64,000 nt of DNA, from contig JAEWGW010000025.1 in the NCBI GenBank assembly GCA_023388055.1, positions 1-64,000 on the forward strand, in the 5' to 3' direction. The number at the start of each line of letters is the position of its first letter. Within the stretch, counting starts at the first letter, position 1. Below, piece after piece: positions 1 to 8,084 of the stretch. Under the pieces are notes generated by a model that saw nothing but the letters and a program-made list of their open reading frames with translations, was not told where the DNA came from and did not search any database. Position numbers and translations under genes: made by a program. The stretch is from Bacillota bacterium. Its GTDB lineage: Bacteria > Bacillota > Bacilli > Paenibacillales > NBRC-103111.

Positions 1-66
1 TTCCAGGCAAAAACCAAGAAGAACAAAACAGCTGTATTTTGTCAACTACAGGAATGGATCTCCGGT

Positions 67-1926
67 TTACCCAGCTATATCAAGGGTTTGTTTGGAGAAT
101 TGAGCTGCGAAAGTTGAGTTAATAATATATACGCTGTAGGTGAGCCGTTGTCCAAGGAACACCAGTCTTCGGAATATACGCTGGACCACGACTAAATTAG
201 GTTGAGGCTGGGGGGTGGGGACCGGAATCCGCACATTGGCAGGTGATACAATGGGTGAAGGTACACCTGGAATAAGCGGGATGGTTAACCCAAGAAGCGG
301 CGGCAGTGTAACCCCGGGTATCGGGATTTGGCGGTTCAGTATGATTCTCCCGTTATCCAGTACCATTGGACCTTGGGAAGCGGAGGTGGCAAGGGGGGTT
401 ATACCGGGCTTAAATACAAGCAGCACGGATACTCCTTGGCCGAAATTGGGCAAAGCGGTATCATTGGCGAATACAACCCGTTCTCCCAAATTGCAGGTTC
501 TGGGCAAGCTGCCCGGACTGACGGCAATGATATTGCCCTGGTTGGTAATCTGTCCTCCGGGAGGCAGGGAGATTACAATTACGTCAAACTGTGCAACGAT
601 AATTTGGCCCGGGTTGATAATTCCCAGCAGTACGTCTTCCCCCAGATCAATGCCCTCGTAGGGACCGCCATCCACCCGTAAGGTGTTGGGCAAATAGATG
701 ACACCCCGGGGCAGCCGCTCGCTGAGCACAATATCTCCCGGTGTATTACCTGTATTGGTGATAGTAATGGTAAAGGTAATCACATCCCCCAAGCTTGCCT
801 GGGAAAGATTGGCTGTTTTGATGGCTGTAATTTGGGCTGCCTGCAGTGCGGGGGAAACGGTGGTTGTGGTGCTTGTGGTTGTTGCCGGTACAGGCGTTGT
901 TGTGCTGGTGGTTGTGGTGGGAGGAACGGGAGTTGTACTGGTAGTGGTTGTAGATGTGGTAGGTACCGGAGTTGTCGTTGTGGTCGTGGGGACAGGGGTT
1001 GTAGTGCTGGTGGTTGTCGTAGCCGTCTCCGGAACCGGAGTGGTTGTTGTTGTCGTCGTTGTCGTTGTGCTTGTTGTAGTTGTTGTATTCAGATCCGCAA
1101 TGAAATCAGGCAAACATCCGGTAAATGGAACATTATGGGCCTCAAGTGACCCTGTAACATTCGTAAGGGAATTGGCGACTAACGTGCCGTCTATATTTCC
1201 GAACCCGATGGCCGACCAATCTGCATTCGGCGCGAGAACCGAGCCTGAAATATTTATATTTTGATTAAAGGCCCTGGAGGCCTGAAAGAAGTTCCAGATA
1301 ATGAGGGTGGCATCCGCTCTGGTGGCCGTAATGCCGTTGCGGAAAATGGCGTAGCTTCCAAAGCCGGTATTGTTGCCGCCCACATTAATGAGGATCGTGG
1401 AGCCTGCAGGAGCAACAATGTTAATGCCGTTGGCATTGTCCAGGGTCAAACCTTCGCCGTCCACATTGTTCCCGTTAATGGTGAATACATTCAGATCCGG
1501 CGCCACCCCCGTCAAAACAATTTGCCCAAAATTGTTTTCTACAGTCCCATTAGGGCTGATTGCGGCCAAGTTGATGGCAGTTTCAGTTAAACTGCGCTCT
1601 GCTGCTTCGAAATCGACGGGGGTTCCCCGGAGCGGCTGATCCGGAACGCGGTTATTATTGGTCATGGTGTAAGCAATAATCGTACTGTCCGGGTAAATCA
1701 CCGTATTCCCGGCGAAGTTTGTGCCTCCGGTAATATTCACGTTACCCTGGATAATCAGGTCCGGTCTGGTTGTGGATACGGGCAACGTATCCCCCACACC
1801 GTAATTCGCATAGGTGGCTGTGCCGCCAACCGCTACACGCCCTTCCGAGTCAACGGAAGATTGCGTATGATCATTAAAAATAAACAGATTAAATTCATTT
1901 GCAATACCCAAATTACCACATGGCAT
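67..1926 (-). CDS. Choice-of-anchor A / DUF11 surface protein with Thr-rich repeat linker
   Basis: Residues 1 to about 275 look like a choice-of-anchor A (collagen-binding-like beta) domain. Residues about 280-360 are a low-complexity linker of Thr runs broken by PVP and S. Residues about 370-475 form a DUF11 repeat (ITFTITITNTGNTPGD), and near residue 577 a second DUF11 appears to start (LVVVQRIF) but stops after about 40 residues. The start is supported by a GGGAGG site before ATG. There is no signal peptide or sorting signal, which fits a mother-cell-assembled spore-surface protein better than a secreted one; that is inference. The divergent neighbour is a glycosyltransferase, and the Thr linker is an obvious O-glycosylation substrate. 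Exact function unknown. Confidence 0.8.
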   Translation of the reverse strand: MPCGNLGIANEFNLFIFNDHTQSSVDSEGRVAVGGTATYANYGVGDTLPVSTTRPDLIIQGNVNITGGTNFAGNTVIYPDSTIIAYTMTNNNRVPDQPLRGTPVDFEAAERSLTETAINLAAISPNGTVENNFGQIVLTGVAPDLNVFTINGNNVDGEGLTLDNANGINIVAPAGSTILINVGGNNTGFGSYAIFRNGITATRADATLIIWNFFQASRAFNQNINISGSVLAPNADWSAIGFGNIDGTLVANSLTNVTGSLEAHNVPFTGCLPDFIADLNTTTTTSTTTTTTTTTTPVPETATTTTSTTTPVPTTTTTTPVPTTSTTTTSTTPVPPTTTTSTTTPVPATTTSTTTTVSPALQAAQITAIKTANLSQASLGDVITFTITITNTGNTPGDIVLSERLPRGVIYLPNTLRVDGGPYEGIDLGEDVLLGIINPGQIIVAQFDVIVISLPPGGQITNQGNIIAVSPGSLPRTCNLGERVVFANDTALPNFGQGVSVLLVFKPGITPLATSASQGPMVLDNGRIILNRQIPIPGVTLPPLLGLTIPLIPGVPSPIVSPANVRIPVPTPQPQPNLVVVQRIFRRLVFLGQRLTYSVYIINSTFAAQFSKQTLDIAG

Positions 1927-2061
1927 TCAAGAATCCTCCCATTCCTTGAAGATCAATGCTACATCATATAGGAAGACTGGATAAAATATGTATTTCGTTA
2001 TGGTGTCCCGCATATAAAATAGAATCTTAAAACGACTTCATAAAGTAAGGAAGGGGAGCCT

Positions 2062-3363
2062 GTGAAAGTAGCCCTTTTAACCATGTTCAATGGTTTATCC
2101 AAGACCTATTCATTAGTGAATGTTGTGGAGGAGCAACTGGGCATGCTGCTTCGGGCCGGAATGGAAGTGAAGATGCTGGTTTGTCAGGATTGTCCTGAGG
2201 AGGAGCGTTATGGGGTTTACAAGGATGAACGCATCCAATGGGTGAAAGTCGTCAACCGGTTTGCCGGTGAGCAAATTCATTGGCGGGATTATTCCATTGC
2301 CGCAGGAACCGTACATGATACTTTTTTTGTGGAGGCAGATACCATTGCCGGAGATTATCTCCGCCATTTAGGAGACGTAAACGTTTGTATTCTGCATGAT
2401 ATCCTATATCAAGGCTGGCATCTGGTGCATAATGTGGCCATCCGGAAAGTGCAGCCTTTTTTGCCGCATGTGAAATTCCTGGCCTTCACCCATTCCCTGC
2501 CGTTGAACCGTCCGCTGGAGACACATTGGCCCTTTTCCGGCAGATTCACCCCTATGCCCAATACCACGTTCATTTATCCAACGGAGGCCGGCCTGGGGGC
2601 TCTGTCCCAACAATATAATGCGGGGGCTGAAGCCTGCAGGTGTGTGAGCAACAGCTTCGATCTGTTGGCGGAAGCAAGCAAGGACGTGCAATTGCTGGCC
2701 GAAAAAACTGACCTGCTGTCGCCGGATTTCCTTATCATCTATCCCGGTCGTCTCTCCTCAGGCAAACAATTCGAGAAAGCAGCCGCTCTTGCAGGTGCCA
2801 TCCGCACGGTATCCGGCGGTACTGTACGTTTGATCTGCTGCGATTTTCCATCGTTAGATACGAACCAAAGCCGTTATAAAGCCTTCATCAGAGAAGCGGG
2901 AATCCAGCAGGGGTTAACGGATGAGGATGTGGTATTCACTTCCGATATCGGGTGGAGAGACGGTTTTCCTCATAAAGGAGTATTGGAACTATTCCGGCTC
3001 AGCAATCTGTTTATTTGCTCATCCTTTTCCGAATCCTTCGGTTTAATTGTGCTGGAGGCGGCCAGCGGCGGCAATTTTCTCGTTTTAAATCAGGCGGTTC
3101 CCGCGCTGGAGGAGCTTGGCACCAGGCTGGGTGCATACTTTATGCGGTGGGATGCCCGCAATATGGGGTATGATACGAGGGAGAGCTATCATCCGTCCGA
3201 AGCTGAGTATCTAAAGGAGCATGCGCGGAATATTGTGGAACGAATGAAGCAGAATCCGGTGCTGCATGCAAAAACCCTGGTTCGTCAGTGCTGCAATCCG
3301 GAGTGGATCTGGCGGAACCAGTTGGAGCCTCTCATTCGGGACGTATCCCACGAATGCTCCTAA
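2062..3363 (+). CDS. Family 4 (GT-B) glycosyltransferase
   Basis: Retaining glycosyltransferase of the GT-B fold, which would move a sugar from a nucleotide-sugar donor to an unknown acceptor in the cytoplasm. The N-terminal half is poorly conserved. The C-terminal half has the donor-site pattern: YPGRLSSGKQ near residue 230, FICSSFSESFG and an E-x7-E motif (ESFGLIVLE) near residue 325. Length of 433 residues is usual. The start is a GTG six bases after GGAAGGGGAG. It is divergent from the Thr-rich repeat protein and followed by a terminator, so it is probably monocistronic. The context suggests it may glycosylate that surface protein; this is inference. Confidence 0.85.
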   Translation: MKVALLTMFNGLSKTYSLVNVVEEQLGMLLRAGMEVKMLVCQDCPEEERYGVYKDERIQWVKVVNRFAGEQIHWRDYSIAAGTVHDTFFVEADTIAGDYLRHLGDVNVCILHDILYQGWHLVHNVAIRKVQPFLPHVKFLAFTHSLPLNRPLETHWPFSGRFTPMPNTTFIYPTEAGLGALSQQYNAGAEACRCVSNSFDLLAEASKDVQLLAEKTDLLSPDFLIIYPGRLSSGKQFEKAAALAGAIRTVSGGTVRLICCDFPSLDTNQSRYKAFIREAGIQQGLTDEDVVFTSDIGWRDGFPHKGVLELFRLSNLFICSSFSESFGLIVLEAASGGNFLVLNQAVPALEELGTRLGAYFMRWDARNMGYDTRESYHPSEAEYLKEHARNIVERMKQNPVLHAKTLVRQCCNPEWIWRNQLEPLIRDVSHECS

Positions 3364-3368
3364 ACAGA

Positions 3369-3411
3369 AGCGGCAGCCCGGGAATTTCCGTCCGAGGCTG
3401 CCGCTTTTTTT
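3369..3411 (+). terminator. Rho-independent terminator after glycosyltransferase
   Basis: A perfect 10-bp stem (AGCGGCAGCC with GGCTGCCGCT) is followed by seven T, starting six bases after the stop codon. Confidence 0.9.
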
Positions 3412-3420
3412 AGGGCTATT

Positions 3421-4443
3421 TTAAAACCCTGGATTGTATTGTCTAGGAGGATTGACAGGCTGCTTCAGCACAGCTGCCGCCTCCAGCGCCCAGTGGGGAT
3501 TTCTCAGCATGCCCCGGCCTACAGCTACCAGATCCGCCTCTTCATTACCGATGACGGCATTGGCCAGTATAGGATCATCCAGTCTTCCAACCGCGATTAC
3601 CGGAACCTCTACTGCTTGTTTGATTTCTCTGGCAAAGGAAACCTGGTACGCCGCGTGGGAGCCCGGCTTTTCAAATACACCAAGAGGTCCTTCCCCGCCG
3701 GTGGAGATGTGGAAGATGTCCACGCCTGCTTCCTTGAAGGCCTTGGAGAATGTAATGCTTTCCTGAAGCCCGTACCCGCCCTCCATATATTCCCGGGCGG
3801 AAATCCGCATGAGTAAAGGCATGTCCTCCGGCATTTCCGCTTTCGCCGCTTTAATGATGTCCCGGCCGAACCTCGTGCGGTCCTTGCCGTACTCATCTTC
3901 TCTTCTATTGGTGATGGGGGAAAGGAATTGATGAATCAAATAGCCGTGGGCGCCATGGAGCTCAATGGCATCGAATCCCGCTTTCACAGCGCGCTGTACC
4001 GCTTGCCGGAATTTCTCTACCATCTCTTGAGTCTCAACCGTAGACAGGGCCCGGGGTGTTTTGGATTTATCGTCATAGGGGATCTCAGAAGGGGCTACAG
4101 GCACAGCTGCGTCCACAGCCTTCCGTCCCGCATGAGCGATCTGGATGGCAACCTTCGCGCCATAGGTATGGCAGGCTTCCACAATCCGCTTCAGGGCAGG
4201 GATTTGTTCATCCGACCATAACCCCAGATCGAAGTCGGTGATCCGTCCGTCCGGCTCCACATTGGTCATCTCGATGATGACCAAACCCGCTCCGCCAACC
4301 GCTCTGCTCACATAGTGCACAAAATGCCAGTCCGTTGCCGCGCCATCCTTGCCTGCTGCAGAAAATTGGCACATGGGAGGCATTACGATCCGGTTTTTTA
4401 ACTCCAGGCTTTTCAAGCTGTATGGGCTCAATAAATGTGTCAT
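3421..4443 (-). CDS. namA: NADPH dehydrogenase NamA/YqjM, old yellow enzyme family
   Basis: FMN-dependent ene-reductase of the YqjM class, reducing activated C=C bonds of enones, quinones and nitro compounds with NADPH in the cytoplasm. The 340-residue TIM barrel matches the family from end to end: PPMCQFS near residues 22-28, QIAHAGRK, the substrate-binding pair in IELHGAHGYLIHQFLSP, and VGRGMLRNP near the C-terminus. Cys25 matches the redox-tuning cysteine of YqjM. The neighbouring Tyr of YqjM (MCMYS) is Phe27 here. ATG start with AGGAGGG six bases upstream. It is alone in its transcription unit. Confidence 0.95.
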   Translation of the reverse strand: MTHLLSPYSLKSLELKNRIVMPPMCQFSAAGKDGAATDWHFVHYVSRAVGGAGLVIIEMTNVEPDGRITDFDLGLWSDEQIPALKRIVEACHTYGAKVAIQIAHAGRKAVDAAVPVAPSEIPYDDKSKTPRALSTVETQEMVEKFRQAVQRAVKAGFDAIELHGAHGYLIHQFLSPITNRREDEYGKDRTRFGRDIIKAAKAEMPEDMPLLMRISAREYMEGGYGLQESITFSKAFKEAGVDIFHISTGGEGPLGVFEKPGSHAAYQVSFAREIKQAVEVPVIAVGRLDDPILANAVIGNEEADLVAVGRGMLRNPHWALEAAAVLKQPVNPPRQYNPGF

Positions 4444-4462
4444 GTTCTTCCCTCCTAAATTT

Positions 4463-4491
4463 ATTATAGTAGTTTATCTTGTTAAAGTTAA
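4463..4491 (-). promoter_or_regulatory. Sigma-A-like promoter of namA
   Basis: On the minus strand, TTAACT and a perfect TATAAT are separated by 17 bp and lie about 20-50 bases upstream of the namA ATG. Confidence 0.6.
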
Positions 4492-4685
4492 GTATGCACC
4501 TTTTTTAAATTGCTGGGCTGTGACCTAACATACTCCATACCAGCATTCGTACTATGAATGAAGCAAAGAGGAGGTGTTTCTTGAATTGAAAAAAGAAAGC
4601 TTCAACCTGAACATAGCGCTGTGTACGCTGTTTATGTGAACACTTCTATTTGACATCCTAAGGAGGCAGAGGTTTGGCAGGAAGA
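4492..4685 (+). other. Intergenic stretch with two orphan ribosome sites and tiny frames
   Basis: The gap from 4444 to 4964 holds no recognised gene. A GAGGAGGTG at 4568-4576 precedes a TTG at 4586 that opens a 17-codon frame ending at 4639 (starts KKESFNLN). An AAGGAGG near 4660-4666 precedes a TTG at 4674 opening a 55-codon frame to 4841, but that frame runs through the terminator and repeat element and is probably not coding. These may be remnants of a decayed gene or a real microprotein. Confidence 0.3.
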
Positions 4686-4736
4686 CAAAAAAGCAGCGGC
4701 ACCCGGGATATGGGCCACCCAAAGCTGCCGCTGCTT
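4686..4736 (-). terminator. Rho-independent terminator, minus strand
   Basis: AAGCAGCGGCA and TGCCGCTGCTT form an 11-bp stem followed on the minus strand by a T run (4686-4692). It lies downstream of the membrane protein gene that ends at 4965, with the repeat element between the stop codon and this hairpin. Confidence 0.8.
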
Positions 4737-4738
4737 AC

Positions 4739-4913
4739 GGACTCAGGATCCGCTATTGAGAGAAAAGACGCTGCTTTTTCACCTGAATGGACCCAGGATC
4801 CGTTATATGCCGGAAAAAGGTCAATTGGGACGGTTTTGTGAGGAAATAACGTACTCTGTGTCCGCGAAATGATCAGAAGCGCATATTTTGGGGGAATAAC
4901 GGCTCCTCAGTCC
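4739..4913. repeat. Palindromic intergenic element, family B (4 units, 50-bp offset)
   Basis: Four copies of a 19-bp unit close to GGACTCAGGATCCGCTATT: direct at 4739-4757 and 4789-4806, inverted at 4845-4863 and 4895-4913. Both the direct pair and the inverted pair are offset by exactly 50 bp. The geometry equals that of the family A elements at 20714 and 31072 although the unit sequence differs apart from the shared CGCTATT end. It lies between the stop codon at 4965 and the terminator at 4686-4736. Confidence 0.85.
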
Positions 4914-4964
4914 GGATACGCAGTGGGTGACAACGAATCCAGTTGGAGCACCCTTATGCCTTTT

Positions 4965-6104
4965 TCAACCGCTTCGTTTAACCGATTTGTTCCAACGGTA
5001 GATGTATTCGTATACGATTTTGCCTGTTTCCCAATCCAGCTTGTATTGTTTGCCATTAGTCATAATGATGGCCGCATTGCCGATTCTGATGGCCGCAAAA
5101 GTGCTGCCCGATATGCCGCTCGCCGGAGCTTCCACCTTGGATTTCCACAGCAGATTATGCTCCTGCAGGGAAACGAGGGAAAGGGTCCAGGTTTTTTCGT
5201 TGCGCTTTTCGTGATAGCCAACAAGTGCGGTCGTGCCGCTGGAATCGGCATGCAGCAGAACCGTCTCCAGAAGGTCGGGGTACAGCTTCTTCAATTGGTC
5301 TCCGACGGCCCGCACCTCTTCGGCGGATATCCCCAAGCCTGTTTTGTTGGCAAAGGATGGTTTGATGAACTCTTTATATTCCGGCGAGGCCGCTGCCTTC
5401 CTTCCGGCAAAATCCACCTTGTAATAGCTGCCATCCAGTGCATACAGGTACAATTCGTCTGGCGAGGCCACATGGTAATCCGTGAAGGAGTAGCTCAGAT
5501 TATCCGCCAATACGGGGAATTGCGCAACCAGCTCCTTTTCCGTTAATGCCGTTTTGCCAGTTAGCGCATCAATGAATTGCAGCTTTTTCTTCTTGGCATT
5601 GACCGTAAGGATGCCTTGACTAGTATGGCCAATCACATACTCCTGCCAATAGGATTTCCGGTTCCAGGCGGTTTGTCCCGTATTAACATCTACCGCTATC
5701 AGCTCGAAGTGGGAGATGCTTGTGGAAATCCCGTTGGATTGGCCATTGGGGATTTTCATGCGGATTTTATTGATGGTTAGCGGATGCCCCTCCTCCCCGG
5801 CTATTAAAGCTGGAGAGTCCAGCTCAATGCTTACTGATCTGCCCGCGGCATTAAAGACCACCAGAAAAAAGCTGCCTGCCACAAATTCCACCAGCAATAA
5901 AACCCCGATAGTGGTCGCCAGGCCTTTCCCGCGCAGCGGAAGGCTCCTCCGTCTTCGCCTTATCTGAAGTCGCAGAATAAGAAGCAGGCTGGCGAGAATA
6001 ACGGCGTAGATGATATAAAGTGCCAGATCCAAGTTAAACCAGCCTACCGGTCTCCAGTTCTCCAGAAGGTTTACCATCGCCGTTTTTCCAAACATCATAG
6101 GCAT
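4965..6104 (-). CDS. Two-TM membrane protein with PQQ-like propeller ectodomain
   Basis: The start is placed at 6104 because AAGGAGG lies six bases before that ATG; an in-frame upstream start at 6131 has no such site. The 379-residue product has two membrane spans, about residues 25-47 and 65-87, separated by an Arg-rich cytoplasmic loop, then an extracellular part of about 285 residues. Blades such as VDVNTGQTAW, FIDALTGKTAL and LDWETGKIVYEY recall PQQ-like beta-propeller repeats (PA2928-like proteins). No catalytic residues are recognised; role unknown. Single-gene unit ending in the repeat element and terminator. Confidence 0.75.
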   Translation of the reverse strand: MPMMFGKTAMVNLLENWRPVGWFNLDLALYIIYAVILASLLLILRLQIRRRRRSLPLRGKGLATTIGVLLLVEFVAGSFFLVVFNAAGRSVSIELDSPALIAGEEGHPLTINKIRMKIPNGQSNGISTSISHFELIAVDVNTGQTAWNRKSYWQEYVIGHTSQGILTVNAKKKKLQFIDALTGKTALTEKELVAQFPVLADNLSYSFTDYHVASPDELYLYALDGSYYKVDFAGRKAAASPEYKEFIKPSFANKTGLGISAEEVRAVGDQLKKLYPDLLETVLLHADSSGTTALVGYHEKRNEKTWTLSLVSLQEHNLLWKSKVEAPASGISGSTFAAIRIGNAAIIMTNGKQYKLDWETGKIVYEYIYRWNKSVKRSG

Positions 6105-6384
6105 TCTATTCCTCCTTGCGTGTGACTTCAATCCGTGTATGGTTGAAAGTCTACCATATCCATTTCCTGTTAACCAAATTTTTGCAGGTTTTTCTTTTGG
6201 GGCTTATCCATATACACGATTTTTTATGTAGAAGTATTTCTTCCATTGCAAACGGCATTGGAAGGGATTATCTTGAATGGGAAAACCTTTTTGCTTCCGA
6301 CTGCAACAATTTGACAATGACAGCCCGTCTATAGCAATGTATAGTTAGTATTATCCTATTCTATTTTCTTTTTATGGAGGTATC

Positions 6385-8013
6385 ATGAAAAAAATAGTAG
6401 CTTTGCTTGCAACCGGCACCATGGCAGTTTCCTTGTATACAGGTGCTGCACTTACACAACCTGTAGGAACATCCTTCGCGGCCACACTTACGGCTGAGAG
6501 CTTTAAGGACCTGCAGAATGCTGATCCTGCTTTGAAGGCCAAGGTAGACGCTATGCTGGCTGCCAATATTTTCGAGGGTGTGTCCAACGACACCTTCGGC
6601 ATTGACCAGAATATGACCCGGGCTCAATTTGCCAAGGTAGCGGTACTTCTGTATAAGCTTCCTTTGGATACATCTGTTACTGCTTCGGGCTTCTCTGATG
6701 TCCGTGCGGAGGATCCCGCCAACGGCTGGGCTATCCCTTATGTTGAAGCAGCCCGTAAGGCTGGATTGATTGACGGCGTGACAGATACAACCTTCGCTCC
6801 CGGCGAACAGGTAACAGCAGGCCAATTGGATGCCATCCTGCTGAGAGGGCTTGGCAAATACGTGAATACCACCGGAGCCGTATGGTATGCCGATGCGGTG
6901 AAGCAAGCCGGCGAGCTTGGTTTCCATCCGGCGGGCAAGGCTGGCGACGCTGCGGCTAACCGCGCCGATCTGGTGAACAGCTCCTACACCGTGAAGCAGC
7001 TGGTGGACAAGCCGGTCACTCCTCCCGTGGAAGCTCCTGTGTCTGTTGTTTCGGCCCAGCCGGCCAGCGATAACCTGAAGGTTCAGGTGACCTTCGATGC
7101 GGCAGTGGATACGGCCAAGGCCACACTTTCGCTGAATAAAGGCACCGCGGCGGTTTCTGTTCAGACCCAATGGTCCGCCGACAAGAAAACCGCTACTCTG
7201 ACAGCAGGCTCCGCTCTGACCGCTGGTGATTACACTGTTACCTTGGGTGGTCTGGAGGCTTCGCAAATCAAGAAGGCAACAGCAACATTCACCATCCAGC
7301 CATCCGTATCCTTCGGTTCGGTCACCATCGGGAATATGACGTACAGTATTCCGCAAGCATACGAGCTGGCGAATGTGGTAGACAGCGGTGTAACTGAAGC
7401 CGCCACCGGCGCCAATGGCCTGGAGACACGGGCCAATGCCGAGGACCCCACAGTCAGCAAGCTGGCCAAGGAAATCAAGATTAAGCTGACCTCCGGTGGA
7501 GACGAGGTTGCCACCCCCGGAATTATCCAAAGCGTGGTTTCGTCCGATGCCAGCATTGTCAAAACTGGAGTTTCCGCTGATCACCGCGGCTACGCCCTCG
7601 GACTCAAAACCGGGTCCGCAACCCTTACCCTTACCTTCCAAGCGGTAAACGGGGACACCAAGGTAATCCAAACCACCGTAACCGTAAAGGGTGACCGTGT
7701 AGCTGCGGCAACCGTAAAAGCCGAAGATTCCACTTACAAGCACACACTTTCGAGTTCCACTCATTTTGATGCTTTTGAAGCCATGGGGTTGACCGTTACG
7801 GATAACTACGGCACGAAATACGAGAAGGGCGAAATTAAGAAATACAACTTTGCCCTGGGAACCATGTTTACCGTGACCGCTGTTGAAGGCGGCGGCAGTG
7901 TTTCTGTCAGCCAGGACGGCACCGTCACCTTAACCGGGACTGTTACCTCCTTTGAGCTGAACGCTATCCTATTTAACGGTGAACGGACTACCACCTATGT
8001 GACCGTAAATTAA
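6385..8013 (+). CDS. S-layer homology (SLH) domain cell-wall protein
   Basis: Secreted protein held on the cell wall by SLH domains, which in this family bind pyruvylated secondary wall polymer. A signal peptide covers residues 1 to about 32 (MKKIVALLATGTMAVSL, ending near FAA). Two clear SLH repeats follow (about residues 37-90 and 98-152, with TRAQFAKVAVLLYKL and VTAGQLDAILLRGL) and a third worn one near 160-200. An Ig-like domain (VQVTFDAAVDTAKATLSL) spans about 218-305, then about 235 residues of beta-rich sequence with another Ig-like part. GGAGG is seven bases before ATG. A TTGACA at 6311 may be its -35 but the -10 is unclear. Confidence 0.9.
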   Translation: MKKIVALLATGTMAVSLYTGAALTQPVGTSFAATLTAESFKDLQNADPALKAKVDAMLAANIFEGVSNDTFGIDQNMTRAQFAKVAVLLYKLPLDTSVTASGFSDVRAEDPANGWAIPYVEAARKAGLIDGVTDTTFAPGEQVTAGQLDAILLRGLGKYVNTTGAVWYADAVKQAGELGFHPAGKAGDAAANRADLVNSSYTVKQLVDKPVTPPVEAPVSVVSAQPASDNLKVQVTFDAAVDTAKATLSLNKGTAAVSVQTQWSADKKTATLTAGSALTAGDYTVTLGGLEASQIKKATATFTIQPSVSFGSVTIGNMTYSIPQAYELANVVDSGVTEAATGANGLETRANAEDPTVSKLAKEIKIKLTSGGDEVATPGIIQSVVSSDASIVKTGVSADHRGYALGLKTGSATLTLTFQAVNGDTKVIQTTVTVKGDRVAAATVKAEDSTYKHTLSSSTHFDAFEAMGLTVTDNYGTKYEKGEIKKYNFALGTMFTVTAVEGGGSVSVSQDGTVTLTGTVTSFELNAILFNGERTTTYVTVN

Positions 8014-8020
8014 TGAATCA

Positions 8021-8068
8021 AAAAACAGCTCTTGCAGAAGAAGATCCTCCTGCAGGAGCTGTTTTTTT
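8021..8068. terminator. Bidirectional terminator between convergent genes
   Basis: AACAGCTC-TGCAG pairs with CTGCAGGAGCTGTT, flanked by A5 on the left and T7 on the right, so it can end both the SLH gene and the CAP gene. Confidence 0.85.
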
Positions 8069-8084
8069 GCCGTTATTTCTGCGG

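Noticed and set aside
698..1264. Long plus-strand frame rich in Val opposite the Thr repeat linker
   Set aside because: It is the antisense of Thr codons; the frame exists because the repeat lacks stops in all frames and has no ribosome site or recognisable domain.
4674..4841. 55-codon frame with a perfect ribosome site
   Set aside because: It passes through a terminator hairpin and two repeat units, so coding is unlikely despite the ribosome site.
6311..6345. TTGACA with TATAGT as SLH gene promoter
   Set aside because: Spacing is 23 bp to TATAGT and 13 bp to TATAGC, neither acceptable, so only the -35 is suggestive.
6361..7764. 467-codon minus-strand frame opposite the SLH gene
   Set aside because: The plus-strand SLH protein has signal peptide, SLH motifs and a ribosome site; the antisense frame is Cys/Gly-rich with no domain and overlaps completely.
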